Part shown: in pieces, positions 54,097-63,482 of the stretch
Position numbering within the stretch: position 1 is the first letter of the stretch
Layout: each line of letters opens with the position of its first letter
Assembly (NCBI RefSeq): GCF_014200605.1
Contig: NZ_JACHCE010000001.1
Location: 124,001-188,000 of the forward strand
DNA: 64,000 nt
Direction of reading: 5' to 3'
Origin: Pedobacter cryoconitis
GTDB lineage: Bacteria; Bacteroidota; Bacteroidia; Sphingobacteriales; Sphingobacteriaceae
Made by a program: the position numbers and the translations under genes
Notes under the pieces: generated by a model
Told to the model about the DNA's origin: nothing
The model's database searches: none
Seen by the model: the letters and a program-made list of their open reading frames with translations, nothing else

Positions 54097-56709
54097 TTAT
54101 AAAGCTGTTGTTTCCTTTTTTGTATTCAGAAATACGAACTTATTATCGAACATATCCAGCTTGATTTTGCTTTCTTTATCAATTTTTCCAGCCAGTATCT
54201 CTTTTGATAGCTCATTGAGTACACGTTTCTGAATTACTCTTTTTAAAGGTCTTGCACCAAACTGAGGATCATATCCTAATTCAGCCAGCCAGTCTAATGC
54301 TTCGGGAGAGGCTTCAATCTCAACGCCCATTTCAGCTAAAGTATCCTGTACATGCCTGAACTGCAGTTCTGCGATATTTCTTACTTCGCTGCGGTTTAAA
54401 GGAGTAAACATGATCAGTTCATCAATCCTGTTTAAAAACTCAGGTCTGATCGTCTGTTTAAGCAATTCAAAAAGCTCATTTTTAGTTTTAGCAATGACCT
54501 CATCTCTATTGGAATCATCCAGTTCTTTAAAGTTCTCCTGAATCAGGTGTGAACCAATATTAGAAGTCATAATAATGATCGTATTCTTGAAATTGACCAA
54601 ACGTCCTTTATTATCCGTTAAACGTCCGTCATCCAGTACTTGCAATAAGATGTTAAAAACATCAGGATGTGCTTTTTCAATTTCATCCAATAAGACTACA
54701 GAATAAGGTTTACGCCGTACCGCTTCGGTAAGCTGTCCACCTTCATCATAACCTACATATCCCGGAGGCGCTCCGATTAATCTTGAAACAGAGTGTCTTT
54801 CCTGATATTCACTCATATCAATTCTTGTCAATGCATTATCATCATTAAACAGGAATTCTGCCAGTGCTTTAGCCAGCTCAGTTTTACCTACACCGGTTGT
54901 CCCTAAAAAGATAAATGAACCGATAGGTTTGCGTTTATCCTGTAAACCAGCACGTGACCGGCGGATTGCATCAGATATTGCTTCAATCGCTTCATCCTGA
55001 CCAGCTACACGTTTATGCAGTTCATCTTCCAGGTTGAGTAATTTTTCGCGCTCACTAGCCACCAGTTTAGTCACCGGAATACCAGTCCAGCGAGCTACTA
55101 CACCAGCAATATCATCAGCAGTAACCTCTTCTTTCAGCATACGCCCTTCGCCTTGCTGGCTTTCAAGTGTTACTTTTAATTTTTCAACTTTATCCTGTGA
55201 CTCTTTAATTTTGCCATAACGGATTTCAGCAACTTTTCCGTAATCTCCGGCACGTTCTGCCTGGTCAGCTTCCAGCTTATAGTTTTCTATCTGTTCAAGC
55301 TCTGTATTGATGCCATCAACTACGTCTTTTTCACCCTGCCATTTAGCTTTGAGTTCATCGCGTTCAGCAGAAAGATTGGCAATTTCTTCTCCAAGAGATT
55401 TTACCTTCTTGTCATCATTTTCTCTTCTGATTGCTTCTCTTTCAATTTCCAGCTGCATGATTTTACGGTCCAGCTCATCTACATTTTCTGGTACACTGTC
55501 CATTTCCAAACGCAGTTTAGAAGCGGCTTCGTCCATTAAGTCAATCGCTTTATCAGGCAGAAAGCGGTCGCTGATATAACGTTGTGAAAGTTCAACAGCA
55601 GCTATAATAGCCTCATCTTTGATCCTTACCTTATGGTGGGTTTCATATCTTTCTTTTAAACCTCTTAAGATGGAAATTGCATCCTGCGTATCCGGTTCAT
55701 CTACTACTACCTTCTGAAAACGGCGTTCTAATGCTTTATCTTTTTCCAGGTATTTCTGATACTCATTTAAAGTAGTCGCACCAATTGCACGCAGCTCACC
55801 ACGGGCCAAAGCAGGTTTCAATATATTAGCTGCATCCATAGCACCTTCACCACCGCCAGCGCCTACTAAAGTATGTATCTCATCAATAAACAGGATGATA
55901 TCACCTTCACTTTGCGTTACCTCTTTCACTACAGCTTTCAGGCGTTCTTCAAATTCGCCTTTATATTTCGCACCAGCGATCAGAGAGCCCATATCCAGAG
56001 AGAAAACAGTTTTTGTTTTCAGATTTTCAGGTACGTCACCTTTGATAATCCTAAATGCGATACCTTCTGCAATCGCAGTTTTACCTACGCCAGGTTCACC
56101 AATCAGAATAGGGTTATTTTTAGTTCTGCGCGAAAGGATCTGAATTACCCTTCTGATTTCCTCGTCCCTGCCAATAACAGGGTCCAGTTTTCCGGATTCA
56201 GCATATTCATTTAAATTCCTCGCGTATTTATTTAAAGCATTATAGCTTGCTTCAGCATTCTGATCAGTTACCCTGTTATCGCCGCGTAAAGCTGCAATGG
56301 CTTTCTTCAGGTCTTTTTCAGTTACACCCTGATCTTTTAATAGTTTTGAAGTATTGTCGTTAACGGATAAAATCCCTAATAGAAGGTGTTCTACAGAAAC
56401 AAATTCATCCTTAAATTCTTTCAGATAAGATTGTGCTTTTTGCAGTGCAGAGTTGGCTCCGGATGATAAATATCCATTGCTTCCGCTTACTTTTGGGAAT
56501 TTTCCAATCTGCTCATCCAGATTTTGGTTGAGCGTGTTTAAATTTACATTAAGTTTCTTTAAAACATAAGAAACTACGTTTTCATCAACAGTAAGCAGCC
56601 CTTTAAGCAAATGGGCCGTCTCAATAGCCTGTTGCTGGTTGCCCTGGGCTATTTCGGAAGCCTGTTGAACTGCTTCCTGGGCTTTTATAGTAAAGTTGTT
56701 AAAGTTCAT
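54097..56709 (-). CDS. clpB: Chaperone disaggregase ClpB
   Basis: Hsp100 hexameric ATPase that solubilises aggregated proteins with DnaK. 870 residues: N-domain repeats, NBD1 with [13 protein letters not shown] and [29 protein letters not shown], a middle coiled-coil domain (about 410-530), and NBD2 with [39 protein letters not shown] and the sensor region. Length and order are normal for ClpB, not ClpC, because of the long middle domain. No CIRCE element or heat-shock promoter was recognised upstream. Confidence 0.97.
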   Translation of the reverse strand: MNFNNFTIKAQEAVQQASEIAQGNQQQAIETAHLLKGLLTVDENVVSYVLKKLNVNLNTLNQNLDEQIGKFPKVSGSNGYLSSGANSALQKAQSYLKEFKDEFVSVEHLLLGILSVNDNTSKLLKDQGVTEKDLKKAIAALRGDNRVTDQNAEASYNALNKYARNLNEYAESGKLDPVIGRDEEIRRVIQILSRRTKNNPILIGEPGVGKTAIAEGIAFRIIKGDVPENLKTKTVFSLDMGSLIAGAKYKGEFEERLKAVVKEVTQSEGDIILFIDEIHTLVGAGGGEGAMDAANILKPALARGELRAIGATTLNEYQKYLEKDKALERRFQKVVVDEPDTQDAISILRGLKERYETHHKVRIKDEAIIAAVELSQRYISDRFLPDKAIDLMDEAASKLRLEMDSVPENVDELDRKIMQLEIEREAIRRENDDKKVKSLGEEIANLSAERDELKAKWQGEKDVVDGINTELEQIENYKLEADQAERAGDYGKVAEIRYGKIKESQDKVEKLKVTLESQQGEGRMLKEEVTADDIAGVVARWTGIPVTKLVASEREKLLNLEDELHKRVAGQDEAIEAISDAIRRSRAGLQDKRKPIGSFIFLGTTGVGKTELAKALAEFLFNDDNALTRIDMSEYQERHSVSRLIGAPPGYVGYDEGGQLTEAVRRKPYSVVLLDEIEKAHPDVFNILLQVLDDGRLTDNKGRLVNFKNTIIIMTSNIGSHLIQENFKELDDSNRDEVIAKTKNELFELLKQTIRPEFLNRIDELIMFTPLNRSEVRNIAELQFRHVQDTLAEMGVEIEASPEALDWLAELGYDPQFGARPLKRVIQKRVLNELSKEILAGKIDKESKIKLDMFDNKFVFLNTKKETTAL

Positions 56710-57009
56710 GCAAATGTCCGATCAAAAGAAATGCCATAAGCTTTGATATCCTGAGATCGGAAATTATGTCGCTAAAAGATATTTATTACTGAATAAATGT
56801 CTGATTTTTAACTGTTTATACTGAATTTTTGTCTGTGTTTGAGAGCGAATTGTAAATTATTACCTGATTTGTCCTGATTCTGAAATAGCAGACCAGTATT
56901 TTGGATGCTTTCATCTTTCCACAAGATGGTGTGTTTTCAGTTTTGAATGAGTTTCTTTGCATCAAAATTATTACCAATACCTATAAAGAAATAATACGAA
57001 TACAATATA
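56710..57009. other. Intergenic region between clpB and the EamA gene
   Basis: 300 AT-rich bases expected to hold the divergent clpB and EamA promoters. I see no CIRCE repeat, no operator-like inverted repeat and no convincing gene. Confidence 0.5.
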
Positions 57010-57921
57010 ATGGAAAAAAACTTACTCAAAGGTGCCTTGTTAGTTGGATTGGGCGCCTCAAGTTACGGTGCGCTGGCAACAGTGGTTAAATTGGCTTATG
57101 CGCATGGATTCACTACTGCAGAAGTAACTACTTCACAGTTTACAATTGGATTTACAGGCATGCTTTTGTTAAATATACTGATCAGAAATAAATCAAAGGC
57201 TCAGGAAGAAACTCAAAAAGAAAAAGGATCTGTCTGGAAATTAATGCTTGGTGGAACCTCTTTAGGGCTGACCAGTGTGTTTTATTATTTTGCAGTCAAA
57301 TATATTCCTGTATCTGTAGGCATAGTGCTGCTGATGCAGTCTGTCTGGATGGGTTTATTGCTGGAAGCCGTTCTGGATAAAAAAATGCCAACAGCAAGAA
57401 AAATTGTGGCTACTGTTATCGTTTTAATGGGAACAGCGCTGGCTACAAATATCTTTTCGGATGTGCATGAGCTGGACTGGAGAGGGGTAGCCTGGGGATT
57501 AGCTGCAGGGATTTCTTATACCATATCCTTATATTCTTCTAATAGTATTGCTACACATCTGCGTCCGCTGAAAAGGAGTTTATGGTTACTGGCAGGTGGA
57601 TTAATAGCTATTGTGTTGATTTTTTGTACCAACTCTTATGCAAACTTCAATTTTGGTATTTTCTGGCCATGGGGTTTATTTCTTGCCTTTTTCGGAACTA
57701 TTTTGCCTCCAATACTTTTTACCAGCGGGATGCCGCATACCGGAATCAGTCTGGGTACGATTGTAGCCTCGGTTGAACTTCCTGTATCAGTGATGTTTGC
57801 TTATATCTTATTAAAAGAGCCTGTTAATTTCTTGCAATGGGTAGGGATTTTAATGATTATCAGTGCCATTGTACTGATGAACATACAGAATTTAAAAAAG
57901 AAACCGGTACCAATAATTTAG
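57010..57921 (+). CDS. EamA-family (DMT) transporter
   Basis: 303 residues, ten predicted helices in two EamA halves: GLGASSYGALATVVKLAYAHGFT at the N-terminus, PVSVGIVLLMQSVWMGLLLEA and the second repeat LGTIVASVELPVSVMFAYILLKEPVN. Probably an exporter of a metabolite; substrate unknown. Convergent with nothing; next gene on the same strand starts 40 bases later. Confidence 0.9.
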   Translation: MEKNLLKGALLVGLGASSYGALATVVKLAYAHGFTTAEVTTSQFTIGFTGMLLLNILIRNKSKAQEETQKEKGSVWKLMLGGTSLGLTSVFYYFAVKYIPVSVGIVLLMQSVWMGLLLEAVLDKKMPTARKIVATVIVLMGTALATNIFSDVHELDWRGVAWGLAAGISYTISLYSSNSIATHLRPLKRSLWLLAGGLIAIVLIFCTNSYANFNFGIFWPWGLFLAFFGTILPPILFTSGMPHTGISLGTIVASVELPVSVMFAYILLKEPVNFLQWVGILMIISAIVLMNIQNLKKKPVPII

Positions 57922-57961
57922 ACCCTGTTTATTTTAAACAGCCCTTAGAGATAGCTACGAT

Positions 57962-58768
57962 TTGAAAAGATTTACAATTGCAATTTTCCTCCTTTTTTCG
58001 TTTTCTGCATTCGGACAGACTTTAACTGTTTGTTCCTGGAACTTAAAAGATTTTGGGAAATCAAAGACCGATATACAAATAGACTTTATTGCGCAAACCC
58101 TCAAAAAATGTGATGTGATTGCAATTCAGGAGGTAGTAGCGGGACCCGGAGGCCCTGCGGCAGTTGCCCGTTTAAGTGATGCACTGAACCGTACAGGGGC
58201 CAAATGGGATTATACCATTAGTCATGGCACTTCGAGTGACAGATACAGTAAAGAGCGTTATGCTTTTGTCTGGAAAACCAGCCGGACTGAAAAAGTAGGA
58301 GAGGCCTGGCTGGAAAAGAAATATAACCTGGAGATTGTCAGGGAGCCTTATTTTGCAAGGTTCAGGCTGGGTAAAAAGCAGTTTACGCTGGTTACCATGC
58401 ATGCGATCCCAAAATCAAAGCAGCCGGAAACTGAAATTAAGTATCTGAAATACATGCCTGAAAATTATCCTTCGGATGTATTGATTTTCTGTGGTGATTT
58501 TAACCTGCCAGAATCCCATTCTGTATTTAATCCTTTAAAGACTGCAGGATATCCACCTGCTTTTACCAATCAGAAGACTTCGCTGAAACAGAAATGTATC
58601 AATGGTAACTGTCTTGCATCTGCTTATGATAATTTTTTCTATCAGGAGTCGAAGATTAATTGCATCAGTGCAGGTATCATTCCTTTTTACACGGCATTTG
58701 ATGATTTGAAGGAAGCCAGAAAGGTTTCTGATCATGTGCCTGTATTTTTTAAGTTTTCGATGTTATAA
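57962..58768 (+). CDS. Secreted endonuclease/exonuclease/phosphatase-fold protein
   Basis: 268 residues from a TTG start (LKRFTIAIFLLFSFSAFGQ signal peptide). DNase I-like fold: TVCSWNLKDFGKSK, AIQEVVAGPGG, TLVTMHAIPKS, FCGDFNLPESHSVF and VSDHVPVFF, giving the catalytic Asn, Glu, Asp and His residues. Related secreted enzymes cleave DNA or phosphodiesters; the signal peptide suggests extracellular or periplasmic nuclease activity. TTG is the only sensible start, as no ATG precedes the signal. Confidence 0.9.
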   Translation: MKRFTIAIFLLFSFSAFGQTLTVCSWNLKDFGKSKTDIQIDFIAQTLKKCDVIAIQEVVAGPGGPAAVARLSDALNRTGAKWDYTISHGTSSDRYSKERYAFVWKTSRTEKVGEAWLEKKYNLEIVREPYFARFRLGKKQFTLVTMHAIPKSKQPETEIKYLKYMPENYPSDVLIFCGDFNLPESHSVFNPLKTAGYPPAFTNQKTSLKQKCINGNCLASAYDNFFYQESKINCISAGIIPFYTAFDDLKEARKVSDHVPVFFKFSML

Positions 58769-58812
58769 AACCGGTAATATGTCCGGCTGGTTTACGTCGC
58801 TAAGCGCTCGTA

Positions 58813-58861
58813 GTTGGAAGGGGGTTGGAAGGGTACCAGACCCTTCCAACCCCCTTCCAAC
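58813..58861. repeat. Strong inverted repeat with 22-base arms
   Basis: Arms of 22 bases pair perfectly around a 5-base loop (ACCAG). Each arm itself holds GTTGGAAGGG twice. GC-rich unlike its AT-rich surroundings, and lacking a T tract, so it is not a plain terminator; it resembles a REP-like intergenic palindrome. Confidence 0.85.
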
Positions 58862-58973
58862 GTAAATGACAATACGGTCACAGTCCGCCCCCTGGTTTAT
58901 CTGATCCTGTATGAAGATTATCTTTCTCCATTGACCGATTAATGTTATTACTTTGTAGCAAAAATCTGTTAAA

Positions 58974-59681
58974 ATGAATAAAGTTACGCCTGCCATCAAT
59001 CAGGATATTAAAGTTACTGTTGATGCCATTGTTTTTGGATATAATCAGGAAAACGGGATCTCTGTACTGCTGATTAAGCGTAAAATTGAGCCTTTTCTAA
59101 ATGAATGGGCGCTTCCCGGAGGCTTTGTGCTCAACCACGAAACTTTAGAGGAAGCAGTGGAGCGGGAATTACGGGAAGAGGCAGGGGTCTCGATAGACTA
59201 TCTGGAACAGCTGTTCACTTTTGGCGACCCCTCACGTGATCCAAGGATGCGTATTATTTCAGTTGCTTATTTTGGGCTCGTTAAATCTGCTGATTTTAGT
59301 TTATTTGCTGCCACAGATGCGTCCGAAGCCGCCTGGTTTAACATTTATGACCTTCCGGCATTGGCTTTCGACCATAAAGACGTTGTTGAAAAAGCTATTG
59401 CCCGTTTAAGGGCGAAAATTACTTACGAACCGATCGGTTTTGAACTGCTTGATCCTAAATTTCTTTTCTCTCATCTGGAACAATTATATATGGAATTACT
59501 GGGCCGTGATATTGACCGGCGTAATTTTAAACGTAAGGTGATGTCTTTAGGCCTGGTTATTGAACTGGATGAAAAGGCGCCGGCTTTAACAGCAGGAAGG
59601 CCGGGAAAACTTTACTCTTTTGACAAAGAGAAATATAAGCAACTTAAAGTCAATGGTTTTGATCTTAATAAACTCCTTTAG
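58974..59681 (+). CDS. Nudix-winged-helix regulator, NrtR-like
   Basis: 235 residues: an N-terminal Nudix domain with the full box (GFVLNHETLEEAVERELREE, then AGVS) and a C-terminal winged helix (RNFKRKVMSLGLVIELDEK and KLYSFDKEKY). This is the architecture of NrtR, a repressor of NAD metabolism that senses ADP-ribose in several bacteria. The catalytic Glu residues are intact. It precedes prs and NAMPT genes, and two inverted repeats lie between it and prs, so it probably controls them. The ligand is inference. Confidence 0.88.
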   Translation: MNKVTPAINQDIKVTVDAIVFGYNQENGISVLLIKRKIEPFLNEWALPGGFVLNHETLEEAVERELREEAGVSIDYLEQLFTFGDPSRDPRMRIISVAYFGLVKSADFSLFAATDASEAAWFNIYDLPALAFDHKDVVEKAIARLRAKITYEPIGFELLDPKFLFSHLEQLYMELLGRDIDRRNFKRKVMSLGLVIELDEKAPALTAGRPGKLYSFDKEKYKQLKVNGFDLNKLL

Positions 59682-59704
59682 TATCAGTAGTTTATGATTG
59701 TGTT

Positions 59705-59735
59705 TTTAATTTGCGTTAAAATAACGCAAATTAAA
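59705..59735. promoter_or_regulatory. Operator-like inverted repeat A before prs
   Basis: Perfect 14-base arms around a 3-base centre; the core is ATTTGCGT-N7-ACGCAAAT at 59709-59731. Probable binding site of the NrtR-like regulator. Confidence 0.75.
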
Positions 59736-59762
59736 TTTGCATAAGAAATAATAAAGGCTTTA

Positions 59763-59785
59763 ATTTGTGTCATTATAACGCAAAT
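59763..59785. promoter_or_regulatory. Operator-like inverted repeat B before prs
   Basis: ATTTGTGT-N7-ACGCAAAT, the core of repeat A with one substitution; it ends 4 bases before the prs ATG and should occlude initiation. Centre-to-centre distance to repeat A is 54 bases. Confidence 0.72.
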
Positions 59786-59789
59786 AGAT

Positions 59790-60629
59790 ATGAAAGTATT
59801 AAATTTATCAACCGGATTTAAACCATTCAATTCCTCTTTAGAGGAAATAGAAAGTAAAAGCTTTTTATTTAGCGGTGGTGAAGTACATATTAAACTACAG
59901 GATAGTGCAGAAGAAGTATTGGTATCTGCCAGGCTCAATGACTCAAATGAGGTGATGAAACTATTGCTGGCTGTAGATGCATTACGCCGTAACGGCAGTA
60001 AAAATATCAGTGTGTTTATTCCTTATCTTCCTTATGCCCGTCAGGACAGAGTGATGGTAGCAGGGGAACCTTTATCCATTAAGGTGATGTGTAACCTGAT
60101 TAACAGCTGCGGTTTTGATAAGGTATACATATTTGATGTGCATTCAGAAGTATCACTCGCTTTACTGGATAATTGTGAACTGATCAGTAATTCAAGTCTG
60201 GCTAAACAAGTACTTCGTGAACGTACTGATTATTTGCTGGTTTCTCCTGATGCTGGTGCACTTAAAAAAATCTATAAACTGGCAGAAGCATTAATGTATA
60301 CCAGTGACATTGTTTTATGTAACAAGGTCAGAGATGTGAGCAATGGAAAGATCAAACAGATTACTGTAGATCAGGATGATCTTGGCGGCAAAGATTGCTT
60401 TATCATTGATGATATCTGTGACGGTGGCGCAACTTTTATAGGGGTAGCTAAAGAGTTAAAAAAACGTAATGCTGGTAAAGTAAGCCTGATTGTTTCTCAT
60501 GGGATTATGTCTCATGGAGAAACAGAACTTGCAGAATGGATAGATCATATCTACACAACAGATTCAATTAAAGATAGTGAATCTGCACTCATCAGCAGAA
60601 TTGCATTAGCAGACCTGATTGAATTATAA
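59790..60629 (+). CDS. Short ribose-phosphate pyrophosphokinase-like protein
   Basis: 279 residues, about 30-40 shorter than standard Prs. IPYLPYARQDRVMVAGEPLSIK keeps the ATP site, VSPDAGALKKI and the PRPP loop IIDDICDGGATF are present, but the usual DLHAxQ and KRR segments read DVHSEV and CNKVRD. Such short Prs proteins are found beside NAMPT genes. It may make PRPP for nicotinamide salvage, or act as the ADP-ribose pyrophosphate synthetase (Adps) of a two-step NAD route; sequence alone does not decide. Between the NrtR-like gene and NAMPT, under the repeats. Confidence 0.85.
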   Translation: MKVLNLSTGFKPFNSSLEEIESKSFLFSGGEVHIKLQDSAEEVLVSARLNDSNEVMKLLLAVDALRRNGSKNISVFIPYLPYARQDRVMVAGEPLSIKVMCNLINSCGFDKVYIFDVHSEVSLALLDNCELISNSSLAKQVLRERTDYLLVSPDAGALKKIYKLAEALMYTSDIVLCNKVRDVSNGKIKQITVDQDDLGGKDCFIIDDICDGGATFIGVAKELKKRNAGKVSLIVSHGIMSHGETELAEWIDHIYTTDSIKDSESALISRIALADLIEL

Positions 60630-60672
60630 GCCAAATCATATCAATAATCCTGAAATCAAATAATTTATACAG

Positions 60673-62124
60673 ATGAAAAATATCCTTCTTCAAACCGACG
60701 TATATAAAATGGGCCATATGGAGCAATATGCTCCCGGATGTAATAAAGTATATTCTTATTTAACTGCCAGAAGTGATAAGAATTTTAATGAAACTGTGTT
60801 TTTTGGCCTTCAATACTATATCAAACAATATTTATCAGCACCAATCACTAAAGAGATGGGTGAAGAATTTTTAACTTACCGTAAACTGATTTTGGGAAGT
60901 AACTCTCCTGAAGTGGAAAGTAAAATCAGGGCATTATGTGAGCTGGGTTACCTGCCAATAGAAATTAAAGCTGTTGAAGAAGGTACAATTATGCCCGTTC
61001 AAAATGTACTGATGACAATTACCAACACACATCCTGATTTTTACTGGGTAGTGGGTTTTATGGAAAGTCTGTTACTTAAATTATGGTATACCATTACAGT
61101 GGCTACCTGCAGTCATCAGTACCGGAAAATTGTAACCCGTTATTTCAATGAAACTGATGAAGTGGAAATGGAAGCTGCAAAAGATTTTCAGGTACATGAT
61201 TTCGGTTACCGTGGCGATGCTTCTGAAGAGGGAGCGGCAATAAGCGGGGTAGCACATTTATTATCATTCTTAGGCAGTGATAACGTACCTGCGCTGCCAT
61301 GTGCAGTAGAATATTACAATGCGGATATCAATGGTGCTCCAATTATGCTTTCTGTACCAGCCAGTGAGCACAGTGTAATGTGTTCTTTTGGAAGAGAAGA
61401 TGAAATAGGTGCTTTCCGTCATATGCTGGAATTGTATCCAACCGGGATTGTATCTATTGTTTCTGATACTTTTGATGTATATAAAGTATTAACAGAATTT
61501 GCGGAAACCCTTAAAGAAGATATTCTGAAAAGAGATGGCAAAGTTGTTTTCAGACCAGACAGCGGAAATCCTGAATATATTATTTGTGGTAATCCTGAGG
61601 CAGAACCTGGAAGTAATGAATGGAAAGGTGCGATTCGTTTACTGGACGAAAAGTTCGGATCTTCTTTAAACAGCAAAGGCTATAAAGTTTTAAATCCGAA
61701 AGTAGGTTTGATTTATGGAGATGGAATGTATCTGGAAAGATATGTAAGAACACTGGACCGTTTGAAAGATATGGGCTATGCAGCAAGTAACCTGGTTATT
61801 GGTGTTGGTGGTATCTTAAGAAACCACAGCCGCGATACCTTAGGTTTTGCGATCAAAGCCACTTATGTGGAAGTTGACGGACAACCAAGGGAAATTGAGA
61901 AAGATCCGGTAACAGACCATAAAAAGAAATCACTGAAAGGGATGCTTTGCCTGAAAAAAGAGGGGAATGAATACCTGACTAAAGATCAGTGCAGTGCAGC
62001 TGAAGAAGCTGATTCTTTATTGCAGGTAATTTACAGAGATGGGAAATTAATTAAAGAAACCACTTTATCTGAGATAAGACAATTAGTGAAAATGCAGGAA
62101 GAGGTTTTAATAACAGAGTTATAA
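60673..62124 (+). CDS. nadV: Nicotinamide phosphoribosyltransferase homologue
   Basis: 483 residues: MKNILLQTDVYKMGHMEQYAPG at the N-terminus and DFGYRGDASEEGAAISGVAHL, SEHSVMCSFGRE, FRPDSGNPEYI and GDGMYLERYVRTLDRLKD, the NAMPT/NadV pattern. It forms NMN from nicotinamide and PRPP, or, if paired with an Adps-type partner, NAD directly from nicotinamide and ADP-ribose-PP. 43 bases after the prs-like gene, so one operon. Closed by a strong terminator. Confidence 0.93.
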   Translation: MKNILLQTDVYKMGHMEQYAPGCNKVYSYLTARSDKNFNETVFFGLQYYIKQYLSAPITKEMGEEFLTYRKLILGSNSPEVESKIRALCELGYLPIEIKAVEEGTIMPVQNVLMTITNTHPDFYWVVGFMESLLLKLWYTITVATCSHQYRKIVTRYFNETDEVEMEAAKDFQVHDFGYRGDASEEGAAISGVAHLLSFLGSDNVPALPCAVEYYNADINGAPIMLSVPASEHSVMCSFGREDEIGAFRHMLELYPTGIVSIVSDTFDVYKVLTEFAETLKEDILKRDGKVVFRPDSGNPEYIICGNPEAEPGSNEWKGAIRLLDEKFGSSLNSKGYKVLNPKVGLIYGDGMYLERYVRTLDRLKDMGYAASNLVIGVGGILRNHSRDTLGFAIKATYVEVDGQPREIEKDPVTDHKKKSLKGMLCLKKEGNEYLTKDQCSAAEEADSLLQVIYRDGKLIKETTLSEIRQLVKMQEEVLITEL

Positions 62125-62136
62125 ATCCTGTATCAT

Positions 62137-62179
62137 AAAAAAGAGCCGGTAACTGATTCAGTTACCGGCTCTTTTTTTA
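62137..62179. terminator. Bidirectional terminator after nadV
   Basis: AAAAAAGAGCCGGTAACTG pairs with CAGTTACCGGCTCTTTTTT around an ATT loop, between convergent genes. Confidence 0.95.
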
Positions 62180-62204
62180 GCATCCCATTTATTAAATGGG
62201 ATTT

Positions 62205-62603
62205 TTATTTTAAAATCTCGCTTAAACGTTCAGTCTGATGATCTGCAAGTTTCTTTAAAGGCCCCGCAGCCAGCATTTTCATCATCATATTCAAATCTGC
62301 TGAAATGATATGTGTAGCTGTTGTTGTACCATCACCATTATCCGCAACTGTCCATTTCAATTCTAAATCGAAAGGAGCTTTCTCAGTAGGAATAGCAATG
62401 AGTTCTTTGTTCTCTACACGGCTGGAAATCTTAATTGCCAGTTTAGCCATGTTTTGAATTGTAAAACTAGCATCGTCTGTGGTAGAAGACCAGTTATAAA
62501 TGTTTTCAGGCATCAATTGCTGATGATTGTTCATGTCGGATAAAAAAGCATAAACTTTCTCTACCGGCTGGTTTACTGTGGTGGCACTTTCAATAACGGT
62601 CAT
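62205..62603 (-). CDS. SRPBCC-family protein
   Basis: 132 residues from ATG 62603: TVIESATTVNQPVEKVYAFLSDMNNHQQLMPENIYNWS is a START/SRPBCC ligand-binding fold, with ELKWTVADNGDGTTTATHIISADL in the sheet and a long C-terminal helix. Ligand unknown. The frame is open upstream into pyrE, but ATG 62603, one base after the pyrE stop, gives the expected N-terminus. Cotranscribed with pyrE. Confidence 0.85.
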   Translation of the reverse strand: MTVIESATTVNQPVEKVYAFLSDMNNHQQLMPENIYNWSSTTDDASFTIQNMAKLAIKISSRVENKELIAIPTEKAPFDLELKWTVADNGDGTTTATHIISADLNMMMKMLAAGPLKKLADHQTERLSEILK

Positions 62604-62604
62604 T

Positions 62605-63267
62605 TTATACTGGATTTTGGTCAAAATTCTGTCCCCATTCAGATGGGTTTCTGCGCCATTGGTTAAGTATATCCACATCACTCTGTGCGATAAAACTATT
62701 TTCAGCAGCGTACTGTATTAAGGTATTATAGTTTGATAAAGTTGCAAAGCGGCATTTGGCCTCTTTAAAGTTTTCTTCAGCAACGTCAAAACCATAAGTG
62801 AAGATAGAAACTAAACCTGCAACAGACAAACCTGCATTCTTTAATGCATGTACAGCCTGTAAACTACTTTTACCAGTAGAAACTAAATCTTCTACAACTA
62901 CTACGCGCTGACCTTCAATGATCTCGCCTTCAATTAAGCTACCCGTTCCATGCTCTTTAGCTTTCGCTCTTACATAAACAAATGGTAATCCTAATTCCTG
63001 AGCTACTAATACACCCTGAGGAATACCGGCAGTTGCAACTCCTGCGATTACATCAACAGAACCAAATTCTTCCTGGATAAGCTGTGTAAGTTTTTGCCTG
63101 ATGTATGTTCGTACTGACGGATGGGAGAGTGTTATCCTATTATCGCAATAAATTGGAGATTTCCAGCCTGATGCCCAGGTAAAGGGGTTATTCGGCTGTA
63201 ATTTTATTGCTTTAATTTGAAGTAAAAATTCAGCTACCTTTAATTCAATATCACTTTTATTATACAT
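62605..63267 (-). CDS. pyrE: Orotate phosphoribosyltransferase
   Basis: Makes OMP from orotate and PRPP in pyrimidine synthesis. 220 residues with the PRPP loop VVVVEDLVSTGKSSLQAV, GVATAGIPQGVLVA and the flexible loop YVRAKAKEHGTGSLIEG. A -7 element TAATTTTG (63279-63272) is only four bases before ATG 63267. Promoter of a pyrE-SRPBCC unit. Confidence 0.96.
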   Translation of the reverse strand: MYNKSDIELKVAEFLLQIKAIKLQPNNPFTWASGWKSPIYCDNRITLSHPSVRTYIRQKLTQLIQEEFGSVDVIAGVATAGIPQGVLVAQELGLPFVYVRAKAKEHGTGSLIEGEIIEGQRVVVVEDLVSTGKSSLQAVHALKNAGLSVAGLVSIFTYGFDVAEENFKEAKCRFATLSNYNTLIQYAAENSFIAQSDVDILNQWRRNPSEWGQNFDQNPV

Positions 63268-63271
63268 GCTC

Positions 63272-63279
63272 CAAAATTA
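63272..63279 (-). promoter_or_regulatory. -7 promoter element for pyrE
   Basis: Minus-strand TAATTTTG, four bases before the pyrE ATG; a TTG lies 23 bases upstream, a little beyond ideal spacing. Confidence 0.45.
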
Positions 63280-63482
63280 CTCAAAATAATGCCTTAATTA
63301 TACAAAGGATTTGTCCTTTTTTTGCCAATGATTGATACTCAATGCGATAATTAGAAAGAAGGACGTTTTAAATTAAATAATATCCGATTCCTCTTTGTAT
63401 CGTACAGAATTTTTATACTTTTATTTCCTCAAAACCACGTGAGATAAGCTTTCAATAAGCTGACTTACTAATGATCATACCA

